A model generated the notes under the pieces. The model saw nothing but the letters and a program-made list of their open reading frames with translations. It had not been told where the DNA came from and did not search any database. The translations under genes and the position numbers were made by a program. This document shows, piece by piece, positions 44,601 to 52,888 of a DNA stretch of 64,000 nucleotides (positions are counted from its first letter, which is position 1; each line of letters starts with the position of its first letter). The stretch lies in assembly GCF_002941025.1 (NCBI RefSeq), contig NZ_PTJS01000001.1, positions 1,612,001 to 1,676,000 on the forward strand, in the 5' to 3' direction. Source of the stretch: Streptomyces sp. QL37 (GTDB taxonomy: Bacteria; Actinomycetota; Actinomycetes; Streptomycetales; Streptomycetaceae).

Positions 44601-47600
44601 ATGAGCCGCAGCGCCGCGTCGGCGTCCGGATGGGTGCCGGAGCGGACCGACAGTTCGAGGGTCTTCACCGCCTCGCGGATGGTCTCGACGTGCGCGTCTA
44701 GGATCTCGGCCTGGAGGTCGAGACCTTCTCGGGCCACCGCACTCAGGGCGTCCGCAGTGCCCTCCGCCGGCTGTGTCACCGGTTCGGACACCTCAGGGAC
44801 GGTCGGCTGCGCCGTCGGCGCCGCCTCGCGCGAGGGCTCGGCGATCGCGTCCCGGTACGCAGAACGACGGGCTTCCGTCACGTAGTTGATGCCGCGCAGC
44901 GGAATCGCCATGCCCTTGCCCGCAGGCACCTGGGGCGCCTCGGCGCTGTGGTCGTCGATGCCGGAGACCGGGAGGCCCAGGACCGCCAGTTCGATGACGG
45001 CGCGCTTGAGGGCGAGCTCGCCGTCCTTGGCGGGGCCGCCGTCGACCGCGACGGTCCGCACGCCGTCGCGGCCCTCCAGAACGCGGTCCACGAGCTCGGA
45101 GAGGACCCGCTTGGGGCCGAACTCCACGAAGACCCGGAAGCCGTCGGCGTACATCTCCTCGATGCGGTCGGCGAAGGCGACCGGTCGCAGCAGCTGGTCG
45201 ACCAGCGTGCGGCGGCTCTCGGCCTGGTCGGCACCGTAGGAGGCGCCCGGGGTGTTGGCGTAGACGGGAACGCGCGGAGCGTTCAGGGCGACGCCCGAGA
45301 CCGCCTCGCGGAAGGCGTCGGCGGCGTGGGCGACGAACCGGGTGTGGAAGGCCGCGGAGACGGGGAGCCGCTTCGCGGGGATCGTGCCGCTCGCGGCGTC
45401 CGCCACGAGGCGGTCGATCTCGGCGGTCGGGCCGCCGACCACGATCTGCCCCGGGGCGTTGATGTTGCAGACCGACACGTCCTGGTAGCCGGCGACGAGC
45501 GCCTCGACCGCGCTCAGCTCGCCGCGCACGGCGGCCATGGCGCCGGGGTCGTGGGAGCCGGAGGCGTCGGCGGGAGGGGCCATCGCGAGGCCGCGGGCGC
45601 GGGCCAGCTCGGTGAATCCGTCGTCGTCAAGGACGCCGGCCGCCCAGAGGGCGGTCAGTTCGCCGAAGGAGTGTCCGATGACACCGTCGGGGGCGAACCC
45701 GAGCTCCTTGAACCAGGCGAACTGTCCCGCGGACAACGCCCCGATCGCGGGCTGGGCGAACTCGGTGCGCCGCAGCAACTCCTCCTGCGCCTTGCGCGTG
45801 GCGTCGTCGAAGGCGGGCGGCGGGAACACGACGCGTCCCAGCGTCTCGGCCCCCGCGGTCAGACGGTTGGCCCTGTCGTACGCGGCGAGCACGGGCGGGA
45901 CGGCGAGGGCTGCCTCGCGGCCCATGCCGACGTACTGGCTGCCCTGTCCAGCGAAGACCGCGGCGGCCTTCGTGCCGGCCGGGACGCCGGAGCGCCGGTA
46001 GGTGATCCCCTTCGGGTGCTGCCAGGCGTCCGCTCCGGACTTGGACCGCAGCAGCTCGACGGCGGTGGTGCGCAGCGCCTCGAACTCCTCGTCCGAGCCG
46101 GCCACGATGCCGATGCGCGCGTCACCCACGGGCACCCACCCCAGCGGGTCGGGCGCCGCGCCCTGCTCGACGCGCCGGGCGAGGGCCTCGGGGTCGGCGG
46201 CGTGCCAGAGGCCGGTACGGGCGACGGGGCCGAGCACCTTGCCGCCGGTGGTGTCGTGCTCCTCCAGGACCATGTGGAAGTTGGTGCCGCCGAAGCCGAA
46301 GGACGAGACGGCGGCCCGGCGCTTGTCGCGGCCCGGGTCGGCGATCCAGGGCCGGGCCTGGGAGTTGACGTAGAACGGGGTCTCGGTGGGGTCGACGGCG
46401 GCGCTGGGCTGCTCGACGTTGATGGTCGGCGGCAGGACCTTCTGGTGCAGGGCGAGCGAGAGCTTGATCAGCCCGGCCGCGCCGGCCGCCGCCTTGGTGT
46501 GCCCGATCTGGGACTTGACGCTTCCGATGGCGGCGTAGCCGCGGGCCTCCTGCCCCTCGGCCACGAAGGAGCCGAGGGCGGAGAGCTCGGTGTGGTCGCC
46601 GACGGCGGTGCCCGTGCCGTGCGCCTCGAAGAGCTCGATGGAGCCGGCGGGGACGTCCGCGTCCTCGTAGGCGCGGCGCAGGGCGAGCTGCTGGCCCTGG
46701 GCGCGCGGGGCGTAGATGCTCTTGAAGCGGCCGTCGCTCGACGTGCCGATGCCGCGCAGCACGGAGTAGATCCGGTCGCCGTCGCGCTCGGCGTCGGCGA
46801 GCCGCTTGAGGGCGAGCATGCCGATGCCCTCGCCGATCAGCGTGCCGTCGGCGGACTCGTCGAAGGGCCGGATGATCTGGCTCTTGGAGAACGCCGGGGT
46901 CTTGCTGAAGCACATGTACATGAGGATCGTGTTCTCGGCGTCGCAGCCGCCGGTGATCATCAGGTCGGAGCGGCCCTCGACGAGCTCGCTGACGGCGAGC
47001 TTGACGGCGGCGAGTGCGCTGGCGCAGGCCGCGTCCACGGTGCAGTTGGTGCCGCCGAGGTCGAAGCGGTTGGCGATGCGTCCGGCGACGACGTTGCCGA
47101 GCATGCCGGGGAAGGAGTTCTCCTCCCACGGGATGTACGCCTTCTTGAAGCGTTCGGCGACCTCTTCGGCCTGTGCCTCGCTCAGTCCGACGCTGCGGAC
47201 GACTTCCTTGAGGACGGGCGTCTGGAGCCGTGCGGAGAGCGGCTGCGTAAGGGAGTTGGCGCCGGTGACGCCGAGGATGACCCCGGTGCGGGTCGGGTCG
47301 TACCACCCGGAGCCCTCGGTGCCCGCGTCGCGCAGGACGTCGCGGGCGACGGTCAGCGACAGGAGCTGGAGGATGTCGGTGACCTCCAGGGTGTTCGGCG
47401 GCAGGCCGAACTCCATGGGGTTGAAGGCGATTTCGGGCAGGAACCCGCCGCGCCGGGCGTAGGTCTTGTCCTCGGCCGTGGGGTCGGGATCGTAGTAGTC
47501 GTCGAGGTTCCAGTGGGTGTCCGGTACGTCCTCGATGCAGTCGTTGCCGTCGACGATGTTGTGCCAGAACTCGCGCACGTTGCGCGACTGGGGGAACAGG

Positions 47601-47653
47601 CCGGCCAACCCGACGATGGCGATGGGTGTCTCGGCCAGACGTGAGTGGTGCAC
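41645..47653 (-). CDS. pfaA: PfaA-like PUFA-type megasynthase (KS-AT-ACP-KR-DH)
   Basis: About 2,002 residues. In order: ketosynthase (residues 10-460; Cys in TVDAACASALAAVKLA, His in FEAHGTGTAVGDH and QIGHTKAAAGAAG), acyltransferase (550-880; Ser in VIGHSFGELTALWAAG), an Ala/Pro linker, one ACP (1090-1160; Ser in DLGIDSIKRVQIMGAL), ketoreductase (1200-1650; VVTGGARGITADCL, HLVFFSSVAGFFGNRGQSDY) and a C-terminal PKS-like dehydratase (from about 1740; LLADHTIGGNRVLPATAALG). Domain order matches PfaA, but known PfaA proteins carry several tandem ACPs. I prefer GTG at 47653, preceded by AGAGGA, over TTG at 47671. It makes the acyl chain together with the PfaC- and PfaD-like proteins. Confidence 0.93.
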   Translation of the reverse strand: MHHSRLAETPIAIVGLAGLFPQSRNVREFWHNIVDGNDCIEDVPDTHWNLDDYYDPDPTAEDKTYARRGGFLPEIAFNPMEFGLPPNTLEVTDILQLLSLTVARDVLRDAGTEGSGWYDPTRTGVILGVTGANSLTQPLSARLQTPVLKEVVRSVGLSEAQAEEVAERFKKAYIPWEENSFPGMLGNVVAGRIANRFDLGGTNCTVDAACASALAAVKLAVSELVEGRSDLMITGGCDAENTILMYMCFSKTPAFSKSQIIRPFDESADGTLIGEGIGMLALKRLADAERDGDRIYSVLRGIGTSSDGRFKSIYAPRAQGQQLALRRAYEDADVPAGSIELFEAHGTGTAVGDHTELSALGSFVAEGQEARGYAAIGSVKSQIGHTKAAAGAAGLIKLSLALHQKVLPPTINVEQPSAAVDPTETPFYVNSQARPWIADPGRDKRRAAVSSFGFGGTNFHMVLEEHDTTGGKVLGPVARTGLWHAADPEALARRVEQGAAPDPLGWVPVGDARIGIVAGSDEEFEALRTTAVELLRSKSGADAWQHPKGITYRRSGVPAGTKAAAVFAGQGSQYVGMGREAALAVPPVLAAYDRANRLTAGAETLGRVVFPPPAFDDATRKAQEELLRRTEFAQPAIGALSAGQFAWFKELGFAPDGVIGHSFGELTALWAAGVLDDDGFTELARARGLAMAPPADASGSHDPGAMAAVRGELSAVEALVAGYQDVSVCNINAPGQIVVGGPTAEIDRLVADAASGTIPAKRLPVSAAFHTRFVAHAADAFREAVSGVALNAPRVPVYANTPGASYGADQAESRRTLVDQLLRPVAFADRIEEMYADGFRVFVEFGPKRVLSELVDRVLEGRDGVRTVAVDGGPAKDGELALKRAVIELAVLGLPVSGIDDHSAEAPQVPAGKGMAIPLRGINYVTEARRSAYRDAIAEPSREAAPTAQPTVPEVSEPVTQPAEGTADALSAVAREGLDLQAEILDAHVETIREAVKTLELSVRSGTHPDADAALRLIEQHGASITSAHERATRLLIDALKSEETPAAALAEPAAAVPVVAEPAPAQAETSPAPAAPVAEVDAAVLGALLEVVAEKTGYPVEMLEPGMDVEADLGIDSIKRVQIMGALQERFPVSGEVDPERMGELRTLDDIAGFLASASGAAPSGSPAESAGSAVESPLVVTYPKADGVGRTFAAVRELPAVCRVVRAYAEQPVALVLDDGSTLTRPLVAGLRADGWRVEVVVLPGATTSAGEADSVRPLRTWDEKELAATVTAERLDLVVQMAAEGGQEWTEAARRLAHTVLVAKLTQGPLKAAAGDRAAFVAVTRLDGANGYRGSGTGSALLGGVSGLVKTLAIEVPSLFTRTVDFAPGLDDRTVAARFLDEIHDVSADLADVGVDPEGRRTIVPSAEPPAAHVTAVEEIGARDLLVVTGGARGITADCLQALAEARPVGLLLLGRSQVTPEPEWSAGVDGAALKGLIAKRITASGEKATPRGVEAIYRELTGSREIRANLDRLRGTGATVEYLVVDITDAAAVRAALAPYAPRVTGVVHGAGVLADRLIADKTPEEIARVLGTKIVGLGHVLDALRGPADLRHLVFFSSVAGFFGNRGQSDYAVANEALNRLAVRLRQELPSARVTSVNWGAWDGGMVTDDLRRMFASRGVALVPVATGAGMFAEQFTAARGQDTVVVAGPLTPLSAPPAEGSPASPTLLVDRTLADISADPLLADHTIGGNRVLPATAALGALVNTTERVTGKPVTEVSAFKVFKGLVMDAAEGEGADASRLRLFIEPGPATRPHAIEVLASAVDEAGRSRPSYGASLSTDAPPVPADRTDLARAARAAIRTDAAPLYRDGTLFHGPALRGIRSVLVAEEGLLLLGARLGDGLPARGAYHGRFHSPVIADLLLQSALVWVRRFRNRASLPMEIGSARFHAELPADQEFLIAVENVTSGPSGITCSITALDREGRVLQALDGVVVVEDPQLEGKFGAADRTGTAPVSV

Positions 47654-47710
47654 GACGGTCCTCTCGTTCAAGTTCGGCGGGTGGGCAGGGCGCGGGTCCG
47701 CGGGATGTGT

Positions 47711-48598
47711 TCAGACGACTGCGGAGCCGGCCAGCAGTCCGGCGAGCGCGCTCACGGCCTCGGGGTCCCGGAGCATGGTGTAGTGGTCGCCCGGGACGGC
47801 CACCTGTCGTACGGGGTGTGCGCTGAGGCCGCTCCAGCCGAGGTCCCCGCTGTCGGGCAGCAGTGAGCGCTCCGGCTTGACGAGGGTGAGGGGGCGCTCG
47901 ATGGGGCCCGGCTCGTACGGGGCGGTGCAGCGGTTGTTACGGGACAGGCCGCCCTGGTAGGCGGCGTACAGCTTGCGCAGTCCGGCGAGTTCGGTGCCCC
48001 GCGGCAGGAGCCCCTGGCCGACGGCGGCGTCGAGCACCTGGGGCAGTCCGTCCTCGGGTGCGGCGAGGGACGGGACGCTCACGGTGAAGGGGCTGCGGCG
48101 CTTCGCCCCGAGGTACATCGCGAACCAGTCGAGGAGCATCGAGGCGTCGAGCAGCTCGTCGGTGCGCTTGAAGGCGGGGACGGGTGCGATGCTGTCGAGC
48201 AGGACGAGGTCCCGCAGGACGGCGCCGCGCCCGGCCGCTTCGAGCCGGGTGGCGATCTCGTAGGCGACGACGCCGCCGAAGGACCAGCCGACGAGTGAGA
48301 ACGGCGCGGAGTCGGCGCCCGCGGCGGCGAGTTCGTCGAGGCAGCGGGCGGCCAGCCTCCCGACGGACACGACGGGCGCCCGGGGGTCGAGGGCCGCGGC
48401 GAGGAACTCCGGGACGTTGCCCAGGTCGAGCAGGTGCAGGGTGGTGTCCTCGGGCAGCTGCCCTGCGAGCGCCTCCCACTCGCCGGCCGCGAGCGCGCCC
48501 GGGTGGACGGCGCAGATCCGGTGGGCCGCGTCCCCTCCCGCGTCGCGCAGGGTGCGCAGGACGGGGCGGGGTGCGGACGGGTCAGGCCGCGGCGACAT
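47711..48598 (-). CDS. Type I thioesterase-domain protein
   Basis: A 295-residue alpha/beta-hydrolase of the PKS/NRPS thioesterase class. The nucleophile elbow is FSLVGWSFGGVVAYEIATRL, the acid is in LVLLDSIAPV or near it, and the C-terminal His lies in VAVPGDHYTMLRDPE. Gatekeeper-like TE domains are normally fused to a synthase; here it is free and overlaps the preceding ACP gene by 17 bases, suggesting the two act together. It probably releases or transfers the finished chain, or hydrolyses stalled intermediates. Confidence 0.9.
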   Translation of the reverse strand: MSPRPDPSAPRPVLRTLRDAGGDAAHRICAVHPGALAAGEWEALAGQLPEDTTLHLLDLGNVPEFLAAALDPRAPVVSVGRLAARCLDELAAAGADSAPFSLVGWSFGGVVAYEIATRLEAAGRGAVLRDLVLLDSIAPVPAFKRTDELLDASMLLDWFAMYLGAKRRSPFTVSVPSLAAPEDGLPQVLDAAVGQGLLPRGTELAGLRKLYAAYQGGLSRNNRCTAPYEPGPIERPLTLVKPERSLLPDSGDLGWSGLSAHPVRQVAVPGDHYTMLRDPEAVSALAGLLAGSAVV

Positions 48599-48848
48599 GG
48601 TTCGCGCTCTCCTCGGCTATGTGCTCGGAGAGCGCGGCCACGGTCGGGTGGTACCAGAGTGCGGTCGCCTCGAGTTCGAAGCCGAGCCACTTCTCCAGCT
48701 CGCCGGCGAGGATGAGGGCCTCCGTCGAGTCGAGGTCGAACTCGTCGAAGTAGCGTTCGACGTCGATCTCGGAGGGCTCGACCTCCAGGCGGACGGCCAG
48801 CTTCTCGACCAGCCAGGCCTGTGCTTCCTTAGCGGTGACGGTCTGCAT
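48582..48848 (-). CDS. Free acyl carrier protein
   Basis: An 88-residue ACP. The attachment Ser is in YFDEFDLDSTEALILAGELE at about residue 42, and the remaining helices (KWLGFELEATALWYHPTVAA LSEHIAEE) follow the normal pattern. ATG at 48848 follows GAGGAA at five bases; an in-frame ATG at 48866 is an alternative. The DSTEALILAGELEKWLG motif is typical of the carrier proteins that serve as docking partners for PKS-type enzymes in actinobacteria. It is cotranscribed with the thioesterase and flavoprotein. Confidence 0.92.
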   Translation of the reverse strand: MQTVTAKEAQAWLVEKLAVRLEVEPSEIDVERYFDEFDLDSTEALILAGELEKWLGFELEATALWYHPTVAALSEHIAEESANHVAAA

Positions 48849-48862
48849 GGGAGTTCCTCGAT

Positions 48863-50164
48863 TCACTTCTTGGCGGCGTGGGGGCGGAGATCACGGGTGA
48901 TGGACTCGGCGGCCTTCAGCCCCGAGACGAACCCGGCCTCGTGGGACCCGATGAGGTCGTGGCCGATCTTCGGGGAGTGGAAGTACGAACCGGCGAGTTT
49001 GACGCGTCCGGTCTCGTTGACCGAGTAGATGGTGCGCTGCATGCCGCGCACGTCCAGGTCGATGATCGGGTGGGTGAACGGCAGCTCGCGGATGACGAGT
49101 TCGTCCCGGGGGACGATGGGCGAGTCGAGCGTGACGAAGTAGTCCTTGCTCGCGGTGAAGCCCTGGAGCGAGTTCATGTAGTAGGCGACCCAGGTGCGGG
49201 TGCGCCCGTCCACGGTCTTGAGGCCGTAGTTCCAGCTCTGCCAGCGCTCGCGGTCGGGCGGCATGGCGGCCGGGTCCGTGTGCAGGACGGCGCTGGTGGA
49301 GCTGTAGCGGACCTTGCCGAGGATGTCGGCCTGGAGTGCGCTGGGCTGTTCGAGCATCGCGAGTGTCTGGTCCGCGTGCGAGGCCAGGACCGCGTAGTCG
49401 TAGCGCTCCTCACCGTCGGCCGTGCCGATGACCACGCCGTCGGCCTCCTCGCGGACCCGGGTGACCGGGCTGGAGGTGCGGACCTTGCCGTTGATCCCGG
49501 CGACGACCCTGCGTACGTACTCGATGCTGCCGCCGGCCACGGTCTTCCAGGCGACCGTGCGCCCGCCGAGACCGCCGGGGTCGTGGGACATGAAGAAGGC
49601 GATGACGGTCGTGGCGGGCATCTCCCAGATGAGCTCGGCGGGAATCGACCAGACGGCGGTGGCGAGCAGTACGACGTAGCCGTACTTGAAGGCGTCGGAG
49701 TAGCCGCCCCTGCTCAGGTACTCACCGAGCGCCATGTCGGTGCGCTTGCGCAGGAAGTCGCGCGGCGCCTCGCGGTGGAAACGCTCGGCGTCCCGCCACA
49801 GGGTGAGGAAGTCGGCCGGATAGCGCCGGGCTATCTCCTCCTCGGTCAGTTCGAACTCGGTTGTTCCGTAGTCGAGGCCACGGTCGAGGTCGAAGAAGTC
49901 GAATCCGCCCGTGTGGTCCAGGGCGGTGGCGCCGATCTCCTCGAAGAACGCGGTGATCTGCGGGTAGGTACGGGAGTTGAAGACCACGAAGGCGGTGTCG
50001 ATGCCGATCGTCCGGCCGTCCTCCTCCTCGACCTCGACGGTCAGCGCGTGACCTCCGGGCCGGTCGTCCTTCTCGTACACGGTGACTTCGACGTCGTCCG
50101 GCAGGTGGTGGGCGGCGGACAGTCCGGATATGCCGGCACCGACGACAGCGACACGGGTGGTCAT
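48863..50164 (-). CDS. FAD-dependent oxidoreductase (amine-oxidase/desaturase-like, COG2907 type)
   Basis: A 433-residue flavoprotein. The N-terminus has the dinucleotide fold VAVVGAGISGLSAAHHL, followed by YEKDDRPGGHALTVEVEEED. Further on are TAFVVFNSRTYPQITAFFEE, GTTEFELTEEEIARRYP, WKTVAGGSIEYVRRVVAG, YDYAVLASHADQTLAMLE and the FAD-closing GRVKLAGSYFHSPKIGHDLI. This is the group often found beside cyclopropane-fatty-acid synthases and acting on lipid chains. It is the first gene of the minus-strand unit, divergent from the exporter genes. The ATG at 50164 was chosen because the GAGISG fold begins directly after it; the upstream extension is low complexity. Confidence 0.87.
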   Translation of the reverse strand: MTTRVAVVGAGISGLSAAHHLPDDVEVTVYEKDDRPGGHALTVEVEEEDGRTIGIDTAFVVFNSRTYPQITAFFEEIGATALDHTGGFDFFDLDRGLDYGTTEFELTEEEIARRYPADFLTLWRDAERFHREAPRDFLRKRTDMALGEYLSRGGYSDAFKYGYVVLLATAVWSIPAELIWEMPATTVIAFFMSHDPGGLGGRTVAWKTVAGGSIEYVRRVVAGINGKVRTSSPVTRVREEADGVVIGTADGEERYDYAVLASHADQTLAMLEQPSALQADILGKVRYSSTSAVLHTDPAAMPPDRERWQSWNYGLKTVDGRTRTWVAYYMNSLQGFTASKDYFVTLDSPIVPRDELVIRELPFTHPIIDLDVRGMQRTIYSVNETGRVKLAGSYFHSPKIGHDLIGSHEAGFVSGLKAAESITRDLRPHAAKK

Positions 50165-50431
50165 GGCAGGCAGCCCTTCGGCGTGAGCGGTACTCGTGGA
50201 ACCGGTCGCGGCGGCGCGACGACGGCTGGGGCGCAGAGGAGTGAGACCTCTGGGGCGGAGAGTTCGCCTGTGCCCCGTTGCGGCGTTGACGGCCGGTTTG
50301 ACGGCGGCGTCGCTGCGACGGCGGGGTGTGACGACGGCGGTGTGACGTGTGCCGACGGCGGGGCCGGCATGGCCAGAAACGTAGGTCGGCGCCGCACGGG
50401 GGTCAATCAACGGATCGGGGATGCCCGAGCG

Positions 50432-50452
50432 CCCATCGGAAGATCCGATGGG
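50432..50452. promoter_or_regulatory. Inverted repeat in the divergent cluster promoter region
   Basis: CCCATCGGA-AGA-TCCGATGGG is an exact 9-bp inverted repeat in the 475-bp spacer 50165-50639 between the flavoprotein and the ABM-fold gene. Divergent promoters for both halves of the cluster should lie here, so this is a good candidate operator. I see no gene in the spacer. Confidence 0.5.
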
Positions 50453-50639
50453 CCGAAAGAACGGTGTCCGGATTCGAACGTCTCTGCGCTCGTAACCGCT
50501 ATCCGGCCAACTCCGCGCACCATCCGAAGTTCATCCTTCGGGACTGTCCGGATCGGGTCCAGGGTGGGCTCTTGTAGGAGGCAGGTAACCCTGCCCCCAG
50601 AGCCCTGTGTCATGTCGCAGTAGTAGAGGAGAGGCTTCC

Positions 50640-51050
50640 ATGCCCACCATTCCCTGGATGCCAGGGGCAGCCGCCGACGAAGCGACCGCCGACTCCGGCC
50701 AAGCCGTGGTCATGGCGTCCAAGCTTCAGGTCAGCTCGCTGCTCCACGTCCCCCGCTTCTTCCTGCTCTCACTCGTGGTCTGGAAGCAGGTGCGGTCGGC
50801 GCCCGGCGTCATCGGCGCCTCGCTGCGGGCCGAGCCGCTGAAGAAGACGTTCTGGACCCTGTCGGCGTGGAGCGACCAGGAGGCCCTGGACACGTTCTCG
50901 CGCTCGGACCCGCACAAGGGCATCGTCGGCCGGCTCCGCAAGGTGATGGCCCGTTCGGTGTTCGTCTTCTACCCGGCGGACCGCGAGAGGCTGCCCGCCG
51001 GCTGGGACGACGCGGTGAAGCGGCTGGCCGACAAGGAGGCGGGCCGATGA
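50640..51050 (+). CDS. Small ABM/DUF3291-like protein
   Basis: A 136-residue protein with a single dimeric alpha-beta barrel pattern: KLQVSSLLHVPRFFLLSLVV, GVIGASLRAEPLKKTFWTLS, AWSDQEALDTFSRSDPHKGI VGRLRKVM, SVFVFYPADRERLP. The family includes spheroidene-monooxygenase-like and other antibiotic biosynthesis monooxygenase-fold proteins of varied role. The start follows AGAGGAGAGG, and its stop overlaps the MFS start by four bases (ATGA). It is therefore coupled to export. Confidence 0.78.
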   Translation: MPTIPWMPGAAADEATADSGQAVVMASKLQVSSLLHVPRFFLLSLVVWKQVRSAPGVIGASLRAEPLKKTFWTLSAWSDQEALDTFSRSDPHKGIVGRLRKVMARSVFVFYPADRERLPAGWDDAVKRLADKEAGR

Positions 51051-52585
51051 GCGCCGTCACGGGACAGGCCCCCGCCGGCACGCCCCCGAAGCCGGTGATC
51101 CCGCGCGGCGGGCTGGTGCTGACCGCCGCCTGCCTCGGGCTGTTCATGTCGTTCATCGAGGTGACGGCGGCGATCTCGACGCTGCGTGCCCTGCAGGTGG
51201 ACATGCACGTCGCCCCCGCCGACCTGAGCTGGGTGTCGAGCACCTACACCCTGGTCGTGGCCGCGTGCGTGCTCTCCGGTGGCGCGCTGGGCGAACGCTT
51301 CGGGCGACGCCGTGTGTTCGTCATCGGGGTGGTGGCGCTCGCCGCGGGCTCGCTCGTGGTGGCGACAGCGAGCGGCTTCCCTCAGGTGCTCGTCGGCCGG
51401 GCGGTCAGCGGGGTCGGCGGCGCGCTGGTGCTGCCGACGTCACTCGCCATCATCACCACGACGTTCTTCGTCGATCTGCCGCGCATGCTGCGCTACATCA
51501 CGATCTGGGTCTCCATGTCCGGCGTCGGCCTCGCCGTGGGTCCGCTGCTCGGCGGTGCGCTGCTGGACCGGTTCGACTGGCCCGCCGTGTATCTGGTGAA
51601 CGCCCCGCTCGCGGTGGTGACCGTGGCCGTCACCCTTTACGCGGTCAAGGAGACGAAGGTCCCCGACCGAGCTCTCGACCTGGCGGGCCAGTTCCTGTCC
51701 GTCGTCGGCCTCGGCACACTCGTGTACGGAATCGCGGTCGGCGGCCGTGAGGGCTACGGCGATCCGGTGGTGGTGACCACCCTGGTGGTCGCGGTGGTCG
51801 CCCTGACCGCACTGGTCCTGGTCGAACGGCGGGCTCCGGTACCGATGCTGGACGTACGGATGATGGCTTCGGTCCCGCTGTCCGCCACGCTGGTGGTGGC
51901 GGCGAGCGCGCTCTTCACCTTCGTCGGCGTCGTCTTCCTCGAAGTGCTTTTCCTGCAGCGGGTCCAGGGCACCGAGCCCATGGCCACCGGACTCAAGCTG
52001 CTGCCCGCGATGGTCGCGTTCGTCCTGTCCACCCTGGTGGCGCAGCGGATCGCGAGCAAGGTCGGGCCCGCCCGGCTGCTCGCCGTGGGCTCACTGGTCA
52101 CGGCCGCGGCCGCGATCGTCCTGGTGCGCCAGCAGCCCGACAGCTCGTACGGGATCACGGCCGCGGGCCTGGCGCTGCTCGGCCTTGGCAGCGGCCTCGT
52201 GGTCGCCCCGTCGACCGCGGCGGCCTTCGCGGTGGCGGAGCCGGCCCAGATGGGTGCGGCCTCCAACGCGGTGACCGCCTTCCGCCAGGTCGGCTCGGTC
52301 CTCGCCACCGCCGTCCTGGGCTCGGTGCTCGCCGTACGGTTCATCGGCGCACTGCCGGAGCGGCTCGACACCGCGCATGTGCCCCCGGAGGTCGCCACGC
52401 AGGTCGTGGCCGTGGCACGGGAGGGCGGCAACAGCGCCGGCCGTTCCACGCCCGAGGTCACGGAGGCCGTCAGCGCCTCGTTCAACGTGGGCATCCACAC
52501 CGGTCTGTGGGTGGTGGCCGGGGTGTCCGCGCTGGCCGCCGTGCTCGCCTTCGCATTCATCTCCACCAAGAAGAAGGAAAGTTAG
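51047..52585 (+). CDS. MFS exporter of the DHA2 (EmrB/QacA, 14-TM) family
   Basis: A 512-residue transporter. The N-terminal half begins with hydrophobic helix GLVLTAACLGLFMSFIEVT and the sequence LSWVSSTYTLVVAACVLSGG followed by ALGERFGRRRVFVIGVVALA, the motif A region (G-x-x-x-D-R-x-G-R-R type, here GERFGRRR). Motif C-like VGLAVGPLLGGALLDRFDWP follows, and about fourteen hydrophobic segments can be counted. It is the probable exporter of the cluster product and its self-resistance determinant. A hairpin lies seven bases after the stop. Confidence 0.93.
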   Translation: MSAVTGQAPAGTPPKPVIPRGGLVLTAACLGLFMSFIEVTAAISTLRALQVDMHVAPADLSWVSSTYTLVVAACVLSGGALGERFGRRRVFVIGVVALAAGSLVVATASGFPQVLVGRAVSGVGGALVLPTSLAIITTTFFVDLPRMLRYITIWVSMSGVGLAVGPLLGGALLDRFDWPAVYLVNAPLAVVTVAVTLYAVKETKVPDRALDLAGQFLSVVGLGTLVYGIAVGGREGYGDPVVVTTLVVAVVALTALVLVERRAPVPMLDVRMMASVPLSATLVVAASALFTFVGVVFLEVLFLQRVQGTEPMATGLKLLPAMVAFVLSTLVAQRIASKVGPARLLAVGSLVTAAAAIVLVRQQPDSSYGITAAGLALLGLGSGLVVAPSTAAAFAVAEPAQMGAASNAVTAFRQVGSVLATAVLGSVLAVRFIGALPERLDTAHVPPEVATQVVAVAREGGNSAGRSTPEVTEAVSASFNVGIHTGLWVVAGVSALAAVLAFAFISTKKKES

Positions 52586-52591
52586 CATTTC

Positions 52592-52618
52592 GAATTCCTG
52601 ATACGGGTTCAGGAATTC
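52592..52618. terminator. Hairpin terminator after the exporter
   Basis: GAATTCCTGA and TCAGGAATTC form an exact 10-bp inverted repeat with a 7-base loop directly after the MFS stop. The remaining 52619-52888 shows no gene; it probably holds the promoter of the nitroreductase-like gene. Confidence 0.65.
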
Positions 52619-52888
52619 TGATGGTGCGCGAAGTACCTCCTGAAAGGTATGTACCCGGCGTCCGCGGAGTGGTGTCATTGAATCGACGCGGAGAACTCGC
52701 CTCGCCGGTCCGGTAATTCGAGGGGAGGCAGGGAAATACCCCCGCACGACTGACGAGGGGCCTGGGCGGTAGGCGTTCCGGCTGCGAGACGGACCCTGTC
52801 CCGCAGCCGGACACGCCCCGCCGGATCGATCAGCACCTTCCGTGTAATGCCCCCGGTGCGTCCAGGAGAAAGAAAAGGAGATTCCACC

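Noticed and set aside
44948..47644. An 898-codon plus-strand frame opposite the PfaA-like gene
   Set aside because: Antisense shadow of the KS-AT domains; the minus frame has all family motifs and the plus frame has none.
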